Below, in pieces: positions 32,335 through 40,804 of a DNA stretch of 64,000 nucleotides. The notes under the pieces are model-generated. The model was not told where the DNA came from and did no database searches. It saw only the letters and a list, made by a program, of their open reading frames with translations. The first letter of the stretch is position 1. Each line of letters begins with the position of its first letter. The translations under genes were made by a program, and so were the position numbers. The stretch is from Alphaproteobacteria bacterium (lineage in GTDB: Bacteria; Myxococcota_A; UBA796; GCA-2862545), in assembly GCA_020632875.1 (NCBI GenBank), contig JACKET010000005.1, positions 62,001-126,000 on the forward strand. Direction: 5' to 3'.

Positions 32335-34209
32335 TCAGCCCGCCGCAGGGCTCTCCTCTGGAGCCGCCGGCTCGCCCGCAATCGGCGCGTCGGGCTCACC
32401 CGTGGGCAGATCGATCGTGAACGTGCTGCCGGCGCCGACCTCGCTCTCGACGAGGATGTCGCCACCCATCATCTCGCACAGGCGCTTCGACAGGGCGAGG
32501 CCGAGACCCGTGCCGCCGTAGCGCTCGCGGTCCTTGTGGTGGTGGACCTGCGAGAACAGGCCGAAGAGATGGGTCTGCTGCTCGGCGGTCATCCCCACGC
32601 CCTCGTCGCGCACGGCGATCCGCGTGCGGCCATCGGCCTGGGTGACCTCGACCCGGACGAGGCCGTTCTGGGTGAACTTCGCCGCGTTGGAGAGGAGGTT
32701 GAGCAGGACCTGGCGGAGCCGCATCCGATCCGCGAACACCCAGGGATCGTCATGGTGGATCGCCACTTCGAGCGTGTTGTGGTTGCGGTCGGCGAGGTTG
32801 CGGGCCGTGGGCTCGATCGAGCGGAGCAGGTCGCGCACCTGGACGGGCTCGGAGACGACCTCGAGCTTGCCGGACTCGACCTTGGACAGGTCGAGGATGT
32901 CGTTGATCAGGTCGAGCAGGTAGCGACCGGACTTCTCGATGCGCCGCAGGTCGCCTTCGGCGTCGTCGCCCTCGAAGTCCTCGGCGAGCAGCTCGGCGTA
33001 CCCGATGATGGCGTTCAGCGGCGTGCGGAGCTCGTGGCTCATGTTCGCGAGGAACAGGCTCTTCGCGCGGTTGGCCTCCTCGGCGAGCTCTTTGGCTTCG
33101 AAGAGCTCGCGCTCGACGACCTTGATGCGCGTGACGTCGTGCGCCACGAGCGCCACGCCGGGGTCGCCGCGCTTCGACAGCGGGATCGGCGCGAGGCTCA
33201 CGAGGAAGGGCGTCTTCTTGCCGTCGACCGTGATGAACTCGGCTTCGAGGCCGTGGTAGCGGTTGCCGCGGAGGGTGTCCTTCCAGCGGCCCGAGAAGAA
33301 CTCCTGCGCCTCGTCTTCGGACGCGAACAGCTCGCTGACGTGGTGCGACTGCACGAGATCGCGCGGGAAGCCGAACTGGTCGACCGCCTGCGTGTTGACG
33401 AACAGCAGCTGGCCGTCGGCGCGCGCGATCATCAGCGTGTCGGTGATGGTGTCGATGACGGCCTTCGCGGCGGCGGGCGTCGACACGCTGAACAGCTGGT
33501 ACTTCGAGAGCCCGATGAGGATGCCGATCGCGAAGAAGATCGCGACGGTCGAGGTGATCGGCCACTGCTGGACGTCGAACAGCGGGAACACGACCTCGAA
33601 GAGGACGCCGATGAGCGTGGGGATGCCGATGCCGATGAGCAGGATGAAGGCCGCGGGGCCCTTCACGGGCACCCGGCGCACCTCGACCCAGTGCAGCAGC
33701 AGCACGAAGAACGTGCCGACCGCGAGGATCGCGAGGAAGATGCTGTGCACCTCGTGCACGGGGCCGAGATCCTGGTTGCGCGCGAGCCAGCCCCACCCGG
33801 GGCTGTAGTAGAGGGTCTCGTCGATCGTGCGGGCCTGATACGCCCCCATCTGCAGGAATGCAGGTAGATACAGGGTCGTCAGGAACAGCGGGTGGTTCGC
33901 GATGCGATCGCGCTCGGCGTACAGCACCGCGAAGTGCAGGCCGAGGGGGACCAGGAAGAACTGCCCGCCGCGCAGGTAGCCCCGCCAGATCGCGGCCGTC
34001 TCGGGCGTCGCGGCGAGCCGCACCACCACGTCGTAGAGCTGCCAGATGGAGAGGGTGATGAGGAACAGCTCGAACACGATCGACAGTTGATCGCGCGGGA
34101 GCATCCGGTGGACCCAGCCGAGCATACCGAGGGTGAAGATCAGCGGCACCGCGGCGAGCAGCACCCCGATCAGGTTGTCGGAATGGAAGTCGAAGAGGAC
34201 TTCGAGCAT
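32335..34209 (-). CDS. Sensor histidine kinase with 7TM-like input, PAS, HisKA and HATPase domains
   Basis: 624 residues. About 1-215: seven hydrophobic helices of the 7TM-type histidine-kinase input region. About 225-345: PAS domain (DTITDTLMIARADGQLLFVNTQAVDQFGFPRD, VVLAHDVTRI-type end). HisKA: ANMSHELRTPLNAIIGYAELL (phospho-His about 391). HATPase about 480-600: RLRQVLLNLLSNAAKFTQNG (N), VRDEGVGMTAEQQTHLFGLFSQVHHHKD (G1) and YGGTGLGLALSKRLCEMMGG (G2). No receiver domain is attached and no response regulator is adjacent, so it is an orphan kinase. A TAGGCT box 7 bases before the ATG may be the -10. Divergent from the SSGHGT-repeat protein gene. Confidence 0.93.
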   Translation of the reverse strand: MLEVLFDFHSDNLIGVLLAAVPLIFTLGMLGWVHRMLPRDQLSIVFELFLITLSIWQLYDVVVRLAATPETAAIWRGYLRGGQFFLVPLGLHFAVLYAERDRIANHPLFLTTLYLPAFLQMGAYQARTIDETLYYSPGWGWLARNQDLGPVHEVHSIFLAILAVGTFFVLLLHWVEVRRVPVKGPAAFILLIGIGIPTLIGVLFEVVFPLFDVQQWPITSTVAIFFAIGILIGLSKYQLFSVSTPAAAKAVIDTITDTLMIARADGQLLFVNTQAVDQFGFPRDLVQSHHVSELFASEDEAQEFFSGRWKDTLRGNRYHGLEAEFITVDGKKTPFLVSLAPIPLSKRGDPGVALVAHDVTRIKVVERELFEAKELAEEANRAKSLFLANMSHELRTPLNAIIGYAELLAEDFEGDDAEGDLRRIEKSGRYLLDLINDILDLSKVESGKLEVVSEPVQVRDLLRSIEPTARNLADRNHNTLEVAIHHDDPWVFADRMRLRQVLLNLLSNAAKFTQNGLVRVEVTQADGRTRIAVRDEGVGMTAEQQTHLFGLFSQVHHHKDRERYGGTGLGLALSKRLCEMMGGDILVESEVGAGSTFTIDLPTGEPDAPIAGEPAAPEESPAAG

Positions 34210-34320
34210 GTCGCGAAGCCTACACCGTCAAGGCGGTGGAGTGGATGTGTGGTAGCATCCGGGAACGGGACACTCCTCGTTCCACCTCTGTGCAACTGTC
34301 GTTTTTGAAGGAGCCACGGG

Positions 34321-34875
34321 ATGAGCTCTCATTCCCGCAAGGGCATCACCTCTTCGGGCCACGGCACGGGCAACATCCTGTCGTCGGGCCACGGCACCAA
34401 CATCACGTCGTCTGGCCACGGCACCCAGAAATCCGGTGGGAAGTCGGGTGGGTTCGGCGGGATGATGTCGGGCTTCTCGGGCGACAAGAACATCCTGTCG
34501 TCCGGTCACGGCACGCAGAACGTGTTCTCTGCGAAGTCCTCGTCGAGCGGCGGCTGGTCGGGCGGCGGCAAGGGCGGCAGCATCACGTCGTCGGGCCACG
34601 GCACGCTGAACTACGGCGGGTCGGGCCACAAGTTCGGCAACAGCAGCTCCGCGTACTCGGGCTCTGCGGGCGCCACGAGCTACCTCGGCGACTTCTCGGT
34701 CTCGTCGAAGGGCGGCGGTGGGTCGATGAAGGGCGGAGGCAGCGGCGCGGCCGCCGACTGGGGCGCGTCGAGCAGCTCGAAGGGCGGCTCGTCGAAGGGG
34801 TTCGCTGGTGGCGGCAAGAGCTTCGGCGACGTGAAGAAGTCCGCGGGCAACTTCCTGTCGTCGTGGGGCTGGTAG
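34321..34875 (+). CDS. Gly/Ser-rich protein with five SSGHGT repeats
   Basis: 184 residues, no signal peptide, no membrane helix and no cysteine. Roughly half of the residues are Gly or Ser. Five copies of I(T/L)SSGHGT are present, at about residues 9, 19, 28, 59 and 88, each followed by a polar residue or Asn (ITSSGHGTGN, ILSSGHGTN, ITSSGHGTQ, ILSSGHGTQN, ITSSGHGTLN). The first three are spaced about 10 residues apart. The centre and end are GGFGGMMSGFSGD- and SSKGG-type low complexity, with a C-terminal NFLSSWGW. GGAG lies 7 bases before the ATG. I do not recognise the family; repeated His suggests metal binding or self-association. Confidence 0.8.
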   Translation: MSSHSRKGITSSGHGTGNILSSGHGTNITSSGHGTQKSGGKSGGFGGMMSGFSGDKNILSSGHGTQNVFSAKSSSSGGWSGGGKGGSITSSGHGTLNYGGSGHKFGNSSSAYSGSAGATSYLGDFSVSSKGGGGSMKGGGSGAAADWGASSSSKGGSSKGFAGGGKSFGDVKKSAGNFLSSWGW

Positions 34876-34960
34876 CCCCGAGCCCCATTCCGCCTGCCTC
34901 GAGGGGTTTGCGACACGGGCGACTCCGGGGCAAGCTGAGAGAGGCACGGCTCGGGGTGAC

Positions 34961-36214
34961 GTGAAGAAGGGAGGGCGATCCGTCGCGTTCGGCGCGGCGC
35001 TGGTGCTCGCGTCCGGTCTGTGGCCGGCTCTCGCGGGCGTTCCGGTCGCGCTGCCCGAAGGGGAGGATCCGGCGGTCTGGCGCACCGCGCTGGATCTCGC
35101 CGGTCTCGAGATCGCCGTCCGCGAGCCCGCGATCGTGATCCGCACGAGCGAGCGCGGCTGGGAGCTGCGCGCCCGCGACGCCGATGGCGTGCTGCGCCAC
35201 GTGTTCGTCGCCCCGCCGACGAGCCAGGTCGAGCGCGAGGAGGTCGCCGCGATCGCCCAGGGCATCGCGCGCGCCATCGGGCACGCCGAAGCTCCGCCGG
35301 CTCCCGTGGCGGTCGTCGTGCCGCCTCCTCCTCCGCCCGAGCTGCGCCCGGAGCCTGCACCCGTGGAGCCCGAGCCGGTGCCCGAGCCCGCGCCGGCGCC
35401 TGCCCCCGAGCCCGTCCCGGTGGCCCGTCCCGAGCCCGAGCCGCGTCCGGAGCCCGTCGTGACGCCTCCGCCAGAGCCCACACCCGATCCCGAGCCCGTG
35501 GCCCCGGTGCCGGAGCCGGTCCCCGCTGCGGAGCCCGTCGTCCCACCCGAGGTCCGGTACTACACGGTCGAGCTGGTCCCCGTCGTGGAGTCGGGCCTCG
35601 ATCCGACCGACGGCGAGCTCGCGCGGGCCGAGCGGCGCGCCCGCTGGCGCGTGGCGGTGCCACCGTTCCACATCGGCGCGCTGGGGGGCGTGCGTCCCGG
35701 GATCGACGCCGGGCCCGGCGTGACGCTCGGCACCCAGGTCGCCCGGTTCACGGGGAGGCCTCGGCGCGCCGGCGGCTCCGGGTCGGGCATGGCGCTCGAC
35801 CTCCACGCGCTCGCGTCGCGGCGGATCCCGGCGCTGACCGATCCCGATCAGCTGTTCGAGAGGCGCGTCGCGATGACCGCCGCCGACGTGAGTGTCTTCT
35901 GGGAGCCGATGCGGTGGTGGCGTGGCGAGACGTTCGGCGGGGCGAGCATGCACGTGTTCCGGCAGCAGTTCACGACGATCGACCGCGTGCTCACGCCGTA
36001 CGTCGGCGTGGGTACGTCCGCTTTGATCTCGGGGTCGTCGGGCTGGGGGGTGCGCGTCCGGGTGCGCGGGCTGCAGGATCTCACCCGCGTGCAGATGCTC
36101 GACCCGAGCGGGAAGTCCGTTCAGATGTCGGGAATCGAGGGGCGCGTCTCGATCCTGGTGCAATTCCCGGGCTTCGGTGATCCGTTCGCGAAGCCACCGA
36201 CACTGTACGAGTGA
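34961..36214 (+). CDS. Pro/Glu-rich envelope protein with C-terminal domain shared with two downstream genes
   Basis: 417 residues. Signal MKKGGRSVAFGAALVLASGLWPALAG. About 110-195 is a Pro/Glu/Val hinge (PPPPPPELRPEPAPVEPEPVP) of the kind that spans the periplasm. The C-terminal 190 residues contain ARWRVAVPPFHIGALG and MHVFRQQFTTIDRVLTPYVGVG and end in QFPGFGDPFAKPPTLYE. These three elements recur in the next two genes, and all read like outer-membrane or periplasmic beta proteins. The GTG start has GGGG 4 bases before it. First gene of an operon with overlapping frames through an ECF sigma factor. Confidence 0.78.
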   Translation: MKKGGRSVAFGAALVLASGLWPALAGVPVALPEGEDPAVWRTALDLAGLEIAVREPAIVIRTSERGWELRARDADGVLRHVFVAPPTSQVEREEVAAIAQGIARAIGHAEAPPAPVAVVVPPPPPPELRPEPAPVEPEPVPEPAPAPAPEPVPVARPEPEPRPEPVVTPPPEPTPDPEPVAPVPEPVPAAEPVVPPEVRYYTVELVPVVESGLDPTDGELARAERRARWRVAVPPFHIGALGGVRPGIDAGPGVTLGTQVARFTGRPRRAGGSGSGMALDLHALASRRIPALTDPDQLFERRVAMTAADVSVFWEPMRWWRGETFGGASMHVFRQQFTTIDRVLTPYVGVGTSALISGSSGWGVRVRVRGLQDLTRVQMLDPSGKSVQMSGIEGRVSILVQFPGFGDPFAKPPTLYE

Positions 36215-36855
36215 TGTGGATGCTCGCCACCGGTCTCGCGCTCGCCGACGTTCCCCTGCCGCGGGATGTTCCCCGCGCAGGGGCGGAGGAGCGTGCGGCG
36301 CGGTGGCGGGTAGCGCTGCCCCCGATGGACGTGGGGCTCGCGGGTATCGGCCGCGTGGGCACGTCGCCCGCCGCTGCGTTCGAGCTCGGCGTCGAGCCCG
36401 TGCAGAAGGGCCGGTTCGGCGCCCGGGTCGGCCTGAGGGCCGCGGGCTCTTCGCACCTCGGTGCGGTTCCTGGGGTACGCATCGACGACGGGTGGTGGGG
36501 CTCCGTCGAAGAGCGGCGGATCACGCGCACCGCCGTCGATCTCGCGCCGCGGTTCCGCGTGGTGCGGGGGCTGAACCTCGAGCTCGTCGGGCAGGTGAGC
36601 TGGCGCACCTACCGCCAGCAGTGGACCACCGTGGCCACCCAGGCCATGCCGGGGCTCGGCGCGGGCGTCAGCTACGATCTGAAGTGGGCCGGGGTGCGAC
36701 TCCGGGGCACCACAGACCTGGCGCCGACGCGGCTCGTCACCGAGGATGGAACGTCTTTCTCGATGAGCCCGCTCCAGCTCGTGGCCTCCGTGTTCTTCCG
36801 TTTTCCGGGGACCCGTGATCCGTTCGGTCCGGTCCCGACACTGCCCGTTCGATGA
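36214..36855 (+). CDS. Envelope protein, second member of the paralogous triplet
   Basis: 213 residues. The start is the ATG overlapping the previous stop (TGATG); a GTG three bases earlier is also possible. A short signal (MWMLATGLALADVP) is followed directly by ARWRVALPPMDVGLAGIG. Then VSWRTYRQQWTTVATQAMPGLGAG and the end VFFRFPGTRDPFGPVPTLPVR match the first paralog, without the Pro/Glu hinge. It is beta-rich and probably an outer-membrane barrel or barrel-like fold. Stop and next start overlap (ATGA). Confidence 0.75.
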   Translation: MWMLATGLALADVPLPRDVPRAGAEERAARWRVALPPMDVGLAGIGRVGTSPAAAFELGVEPVQKGRFGARVGLRAAGSSHLGAVPGVRIDDGWWGSVEERRITRTAVDLAPRFRVVRGLNLELVGQVSWRTYRQQWTTVATQAMPGLGAGVSYDLKWAGVRLRGTTDLAPTRLVTEDGTSFSMSPLQLVASVFFRFPGTRDPFGPVPTLPVR

Positions 36856-37490
36856 TGTGGCTCGCCCTCCAGCTCTGCTCCGCTCCCGCGCTCGCGGTCG
36901 ACGAGCCCGTGGACGTCGAGGCGCTCCCGGTGCGCACGAGCATTCCCGTGCGGCAGCCGCGGAAGATCCGATTCGCCGGGCCTCCCGTGCGGTTCGAGGT
37001 CCGCACGGGCTTCCGGGACGGCGTCGCGCCGAACCCGATCGTCGAAGCGGGCGTCCAGGTCGTGCGGCTCGGGCGATTCACGGTGGATGGCGCGCTGGGC
37101 TACAACTCCCACGCCTCCGTCGTGACCAACGGGCTCTTCCGCACGATGGGGAGCGTGAACGGGTCGGTCGACGGGCTCTACGAGATCGGGAACTGGCTCG
37201 GCGTCGGGCCGACCGCGGGGCTGTCGTTCCGCATCTTCCGCCAGCAGTTCACCGACATCGACGCGGCGCTGATCCCGGTGGTCGGCCTGCGCACCCACGT
37301 CGGCCTGATCCGGGCGCGGCGGTGGTCGTTCGGGCTGTCGGGCAAGGTCACCGCCGACCTCGTGCGCACCGACCTCGTGCTCGACACGACGGCCATCACG
37401 ACGGTCTCGCCGTTCGAGGTCCAGCTCGGTGGCCGGATCCAGCTCGGCCACGGACGCGACCGCCGCAAGCGTCGCGAGGGGCCGGCATGA
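36852..37490 (+). CDS. Envelope protein, third member of the paralogous triplet
   Basis: 212 residues. Signal MMWLALQLCSAPALAV, then a beta-rich domain with FEVRTGFRDGVAPNPIVEAGVQVV, LSFRIFRQQFTDIDAALIPVVGLRT (the shared (F/Y)RQQ(F/W)T motif) and FEVQLGGRIQLGHGRDRRKRREGPA. It lacks the DPF-PTL ending of the other two and has a basic tail instead. Start and stop both overlap neighbours by ATGA, so it is translationally coupled to the sigma factor that follows. Confidence 0.75.
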   Translation: MMWLALQLCSAPALAVDEPVDVEALPVRTSIPVRQPRKIRFAGPPVRFEVRTGFRDGVAPNPIVEAGVQVVRLGRFTVDGALGYNSHASVVTNGLFRTMGSVNGSVDGLYEIGNWLGVGPTAGLSFRIFRQQFTDIDAALIPVVGLRTHVGLIRARRWSFGLSGKVTADLVRTDLVLDTTAITTVSPFEVQLGGRIQLGHGRDRRKRREGPA

Positions 37491-38068
37491 CCGCGACGCA
37501 CCCCGGCATCGGCTACGCCCGTGCGGCCCTCGCGGGCGACGACGCGGCGATCGACGCGCTGGCGAAGGCCTGGCTGCCGACGGTCTACGCGTGGTGCCAC
37601 CGGCTCGGCGGTCCCGGGGTCGATGCCGAGGGCGCGGCCCACGACGTGCTGATGGTGATGTGCCGCAAGGTGCAGAGCGTCCGCACGCCCGAGCAGTTCC
37701 CGAGCTGGTTGTTCGGGGCGTGCCGCCGCGTGGTCGCGAACCACCGGCGCAAGGCCTGGCTGCGGCGCTGGGTGCCCGGTCCCATCGGCGACCGGCCGCA
37801 CCCCGATCGCGGCCCGGAGCGGTCGGCGCAGGCGCGCCAGGCCGCCGACATCGTGTGGAAGGCACTCGACGCGCTGCCCGCGGGCCAGCGCGAGGTGCTG
37901 GTGCTGTGCGAGCTCGAGGAGCGCAGCGGCAGTGAAGCCGCCGAGATCCTCGGGGTTCCGCTCGGCACGGTGAAGAGCCGCCTGCGGGTGGCGAAGCAGG
38001 CGTTCCGCGCCGCGGTGGAGGCCCAGGGGGTCCCGGCCGACGGTACGCCTGCGGTGGAGGGATTCTGA
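37487..38068 (+). CDS. ECF-type RNA polymerase sigma factor
   Basis: 193 residues, the length of ECF sigma factors. Region 2: DAIDALAKAWLPTVYAWCHRLGG, AHDVLMVMCRKVQSVRTPEQFPSWLFGACRRVVANHRRK. Region 4: LDALPAGQREVLVLCELEERSGSEAAEILGVPLGTVKSRLRVAKQAF, a complete helix-turn-helix. It directs polymerase to ECF promoters, presumably including that of its own operon. ATGA overlap with the third envelope paralog and TGATG overlap with the FecR-like gene, the expected order for sigma followed by anti-sigma. Confidence 0.93.
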   Translation: MTATHPGIGYARAALAGDDAAIDALAKAWLPTVYAWCHRLGGPGVDAEGAAHDVLMVMCRKVQSVRTPEQFPSWLFGACRRVVANHRRKAWLRRWVPGPIGDRPHPDRGPERSAQARQAADIVWKALDALPAGQREVLVLCELEERSGSEAAEILGVPLGTVKSRLRVAKQAFRAAVEAQGVPADGTPAVEGF

Positions 38069-39072
38069 TGGACGTCCGAAGCGAGCTCCAGAAGCTCCCT
38101 CCCCCCGACCCGGCGGGGGAGGCGCGCGTGTGGGCGAAGTACCGGGAGAGTCGCGCCCAGCCGGCCCGCGTGCGCTGGGTCGTGCCGGCGCTCGGCCTCG
38201 GGCTGCTCGCGGCGGCCGCGGCGATCGCCGTGCTGCCCCGCCTCGGCGACGCGCCCCGCACGGTCGCGATCGACGACGGGGCCGCTGCGGAGCAGTGGAG
38301 CGACGTGGTGCACCTCGAGACCGAGGGGCGCGGCGAGGCCCGCGGCACCGACCGCGACCTCGAGATCGCCTGGGAATCCGGCACGATCACGGCCCATGTC
38401 ACGCCGAACACCGGCACGCACCTGGCCGTCGTCACCGACGAGGCGCGGGTCGAGGTCGTCGGCACCGTGTTCTCGGTGACCCGCGACAAGCTCGGCGTGC
38501 GCACGTCGGTCGCGAAGGGCCGCGTGAAGGTCGAGTGCACGTCGGGTGAGAGCGGGTACGTCACGCCCGAAGACGGCGAGCGCACCTGCCTGCCCGTGCG
38601 TCCGGCGCTGCTGCTGGCGCGCGCCGACGCGCTGACCGACCTCGGCGCCGACTCCGCGACCGTGCTCGACACGCTCGACCGCGGCGTCGCGGCCGCCACC
38701 CCGGGGAGCCTCGTGCACGGCGAGCTCCTCGTGCGCCGGATGCACGCCCGCGGCGACGCCGGGCGCATCGACGAGGCGCTCGCCGACGCGGGCGCGTACC
38801 TCGGGTCCTCCGAGACCCCGCGGGCCGTCGAGGTGCGGCGCTACGCCGCGTGGACCGCGATGGCCAGCCGCGGGTGCGCCGTGGCCCTGCCGCACCTCGA
38901 GCCGCTCGAGAAGGCCGGCAACGACGCCGACCGCGTGCTGCTCGCCGAGTGCGTCGCCGCACCCGACCCGACCCGCGCCCGCGCCCTGCTCGAGCGTGCC
39001 CTGGCGGGGTCCCTCGACGAGACCTGGGCCGAGCGCGCCCGCACCGACCTGCGCGCGCTGGAGGGACGCTGA
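38068..39072 (+). CDS. FecR-domain anti-sigma-type membrane protein
   Basis: 334 residues. A short cytoplasmic part (1-33) and one membrane helix (VRWVVPALGLGLLAAAAAIAVL), then a periplasmic FecR fold (about 75-180): DLEIAWESGTITAHVTPNTGTHLAVVTDEARVEVVGTVFSVTR and VRTSVAKGRVKVECTSGE. The C-terminal 140 residues are alpha-helical TPR-like repeats (ALTDLGADSATVLDTL, IDEALADAGAYLGSS). FecR proteins relay an outer-membrane signal to an ECF sigma factor. This one has only a very short N-terminal cytoplasmic segment, so whether it binds sigma directly is open. Confidence 0.85.
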   Translation: MDVRSELQKLPPPDPAGEARVWAKYRESRAQPARVRWVVPALGLGLLAAAAAIAVLPRLGDAPRTVAIDDGAAAEQWSDVVHLETEGRGEARGTDRDLEIAWESGTITAHVTPNTGTHLAVVTDEARVEVVGTVFSVTRDKLGVRTSVAKGRVKVECTSGESGYVTPEDGERTCLPVRPALLLARADALTDLGADSATVLDTLDRGVAAATPGSLVHGELLVRRMHARGDAGRIDEALADAGAYLGSSETPRAVEVRRYAAWTAMASRGCAVALPHLEPLEKAGNDADRVLLAECVAAPDPTRARALLERALAGSLDETWAERARTDLRALEGR

Positions 39073-39590
39073 TGCTCCTCCTCCTGCTGACCGCCTGCAC
39101 GACCACCGTGCGCTTCCCGCCCGACCTGTGGGTCTGGGAGTTCGACACCGCCTTCGACACCGGCTTCCGTCCCGAGGTGACGCCCGGCATCGTGTCCACC
39201 GTCGACATCGACTGCGACGTGGCCGCGACGGCCTGGTACGCCGAGGTCCGCACGTCGGGCTGGACGACCGCCGGCACGCTGTTCATGGCGCTGGACGCCC
39301 TCGTCGAGCAGCACCCGCTGGTGCTCGTCGACACCGACCCGCAGGGCGCCTGGGACCTCTACCGCGGCGGTCCTCTCGCGCCCGGCGTCGACGCGGCCGA
39401 CTACGACCCGGCGACGAATTCGCAGTTCGCCTGCGCGAGCCGGGCGGATCTCACGTTCGCGATCATCGTGAACGACCGCGGGACGGGGCTGCCCGACTGC
39501 GTGGTCCACGGGCCCGACGCGACCACGCTCGAGACCCACCTGCGCTCCGTGGTGCCGGACCTCTCCGCCACCGGCTGCGTCGCTTTCTGA
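39072..39590 (+). CDS. Lipoprotein of unknown function, in the ECF operon
   Basis: 172 residues. MLLLLLTAC is a minimal lipoprotein signal (lipobox LTAC), which decides the start at the TGATG overlap. The mature part has a Trp/Phe/Asp-rich linker (WVWEFDTAFDTGF) and a beta-alpha domain (STVDIDCDVAATAWYAEVRTSGWTTAG, LTFAIIVNDRG), ending LRSVVPDLSATGCVAF. Three cysteines remain after the lipidation site. No family recognised. Its place at the end of the sigma/FecR operon suggests that it works with the envelope proteins at the front. Confidence 0.75.
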   Translation: MLLLLLTACTTTVRFPPDLWVWEFDTAFDTGFRPEVTPGIVSTVDIDCDVAATAWYAEVRTSGWTTAGTLFMALDALVEQHPLVLVDTDPQGAWDLYRGGPLAPGVDAADYDPATNSQFACASRADLTFAIIVNDRGTGLPDCVVHGPDATTLETHLRSVVPDLSATGCVAF

Positions 39591-39651
39591 ACCTCTCCCC
39601 ACACCCATCGAACCGAACGAACCCACCCGAGGCGCGCGCCCAGGAGAACCC

Positions 39652-40614
39652 ATGAGACACCCGATTGCCGCCGCGTGCTTGCTGGCGACCACCGCCTGCT
39701 CCATCGAGAACGAGCTCCGCTACACGGCCACGCTCGAGGCCGAGACGAACGGCGTGGCGCTGTCCGACGACGGGCTCGACGCCTATGCCGCGATGTCCGG
39801 CACGACCTGCCGCATCGACACGAGCTGGGGGTGCCCGACCTCGGATGCCGACCTGCCGACCGACCACGAGCGGGTCGTCGACCACTGGAACGGCCGGACG
39901 CTCGGCGCCAGCGACCTCGGTGTGCACACGATCGAGGGCCAGGCCTGGCTCGCGGACTTCGACCTCGAGATCCACGACGTCGTCGGCGCGCGGCTGACCG
40001 AAGCGGGCACCCTCGTTCTCGCCGGTGACGCGAACAGCTGCGTGCTGTCCGACACCGCTGGCTCGATCGAGGTCCCCGTGGGCGCGTGCAGCGAGCACGC
40101 CCGCACCGACGTGGACCGCGCCGGCAGCGCGATGTTCGCGGCCACGGCCGACGGCGTCTTCGAGCTGCGTCCCGACGGCGTGCGCCAGCTCTCCGACACG
40201 GCCGACCTCGTCGCGTCCGACCCCGTCAGCGGGCTCGTCGTGATCGCGGAGCGCGGCGACACCGTGCTCACCGCGCTCGACGCGTCCGGCGAGACCGTCT
40301 GGGCGGCCGACACGACCGGTCCCATCGAGAGCATCGCGACCCGCGGCGACCGCGGCCAGCTCCTCGTGCTCGTGCGCGACGGCGAGTTCGGGCGGGTCGA
40401 GCGCCGCGACACCCGGTCCGGCGAGGTCGACGGCACGAGCTCGGTCCCGTCCGTCGAAGGTGAGCTCGTCGTGTCCGGCAACGGCCACACGATCGGCATC
40501 GTCCGCCTGGCCGAGGTCCACTGGTACGCGATGGAGCTCGACGGCGAGGCCCCCGTGGTCGATCCCGAGGTCGAGTCCTGCATGGACGCGTGGGAGCGCG
40601 CCAGCCGCGACTGA
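39652..40614 (+). CDS. Lipoprotein with beta-propeller-like repeats
   Basis: 320 residues. MRHPIAAACLLATTAC is a lipoprotein signal (lipobox TTAC). Repeated units of the form ETNGVALSDDGLDAYAAMSG, GTLVLAGDANSCVLSD, RAGSAMFAATADGVFELRPDGVRQL, GDTVLTALDASGETVWAAD and GQLLVLVRDGEFGRVERRD read as blades of a WD40/PQQ-like beta-propeller. It is probably a surface or periplasmic binding protein. GGAG lies about 6 bases before the ATG (AGGAGAACCC). It lies 61 bases after the previous lipoprotein and may be the last gene of the operon or separately expressed. A nested inverted-repeat element follows. Confidence 0.75.
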   Translation: MRHPIAAACLLATTACSIENELRYTATLEAETNGVALSDDGLDAYAAMSGTTCRIDTSWGCPTSDADLPTDHERVVDHWNGRTLGASDLGVHTIEGQAWLADFDLEIHDVVGARLTEAGTLVLAGDANSCVLSDTAGSIEVPVGACSEHARTDVDRAGSAMFAATADGVFELRPDGVRQLSDTADLVASDPVSGLVVIAERGDTVLTALDASGETVWAADTTGPIESIATRGDRGQLLVLVRDGEFGRVERRDTRSGEVDGTSSVPSVEGELVVSGNGHTIGIVRLAEVHWYAMELDGEAPVVDPEVESCMDAWERASRD

Positions 40615-40615
40615 T

Positions 40616-40758
40616 CCGCCCGCGCCGCCCGCGCTCCCGGGCCATCAGCACCGGAGTGTTCTCGTGGGGGGAGCCCCCCCTGGACATCCGCAACAACACC
40701 GCGCCTCGCGGATCCGAGGGGCCGGTGCTGATGGCCTCGGTGCGCGGGCGGCACGCGG
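40616..40758. repeat. Nested inverted-repeat element
   Basis: Arms 40616-40654 and 40722-40758 are near-perfect complements of about 37 bases. The inner 15 (GGCCATCAGCACCGG and its complement) are exact. The 67-base centre contains GGGGGG-AG-CCCCCC and CCTCGCGGATCCGAGG, each a further palindrome. There is no coding frame. Such nesting could form a stable RNA or cruciform, act as a terminator for the upstream operon, or be a miniature inverted-repeat element. It begins two bases after the upstream stop codon. Confidence 0.8.
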
Positions 40759-40777
40759 CGAACCCGTCGGGGCGGTG

Positions 40778-40783
40778 TATGCT
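40778..40783 (+). promoter_or_regulatory. Candidate -10 (TATGCT) for the YbjN/phosphotransferase pair
   Basis: GTATGCTCCGCGAC precedes the ribosome-binding site AGGGAGG and the ATG at 40805. Nearly the same string, GTATGCTCGCGAC, precedes the gene at 4370. A short leader of about 15 bases is implied. Confidence 0.4.
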
Positions 40784-40804
40784 CCGCGACCGCAGGGAGG
40801 GACG

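Noticed and set aside
34321..34875. RiPP precursor with five core peptides
   Set aside because: No leader/core cleavage motif and no modification enzyme, transporter or protease of RiPP type is adjacent. Kept as an unexplained repeat protein.
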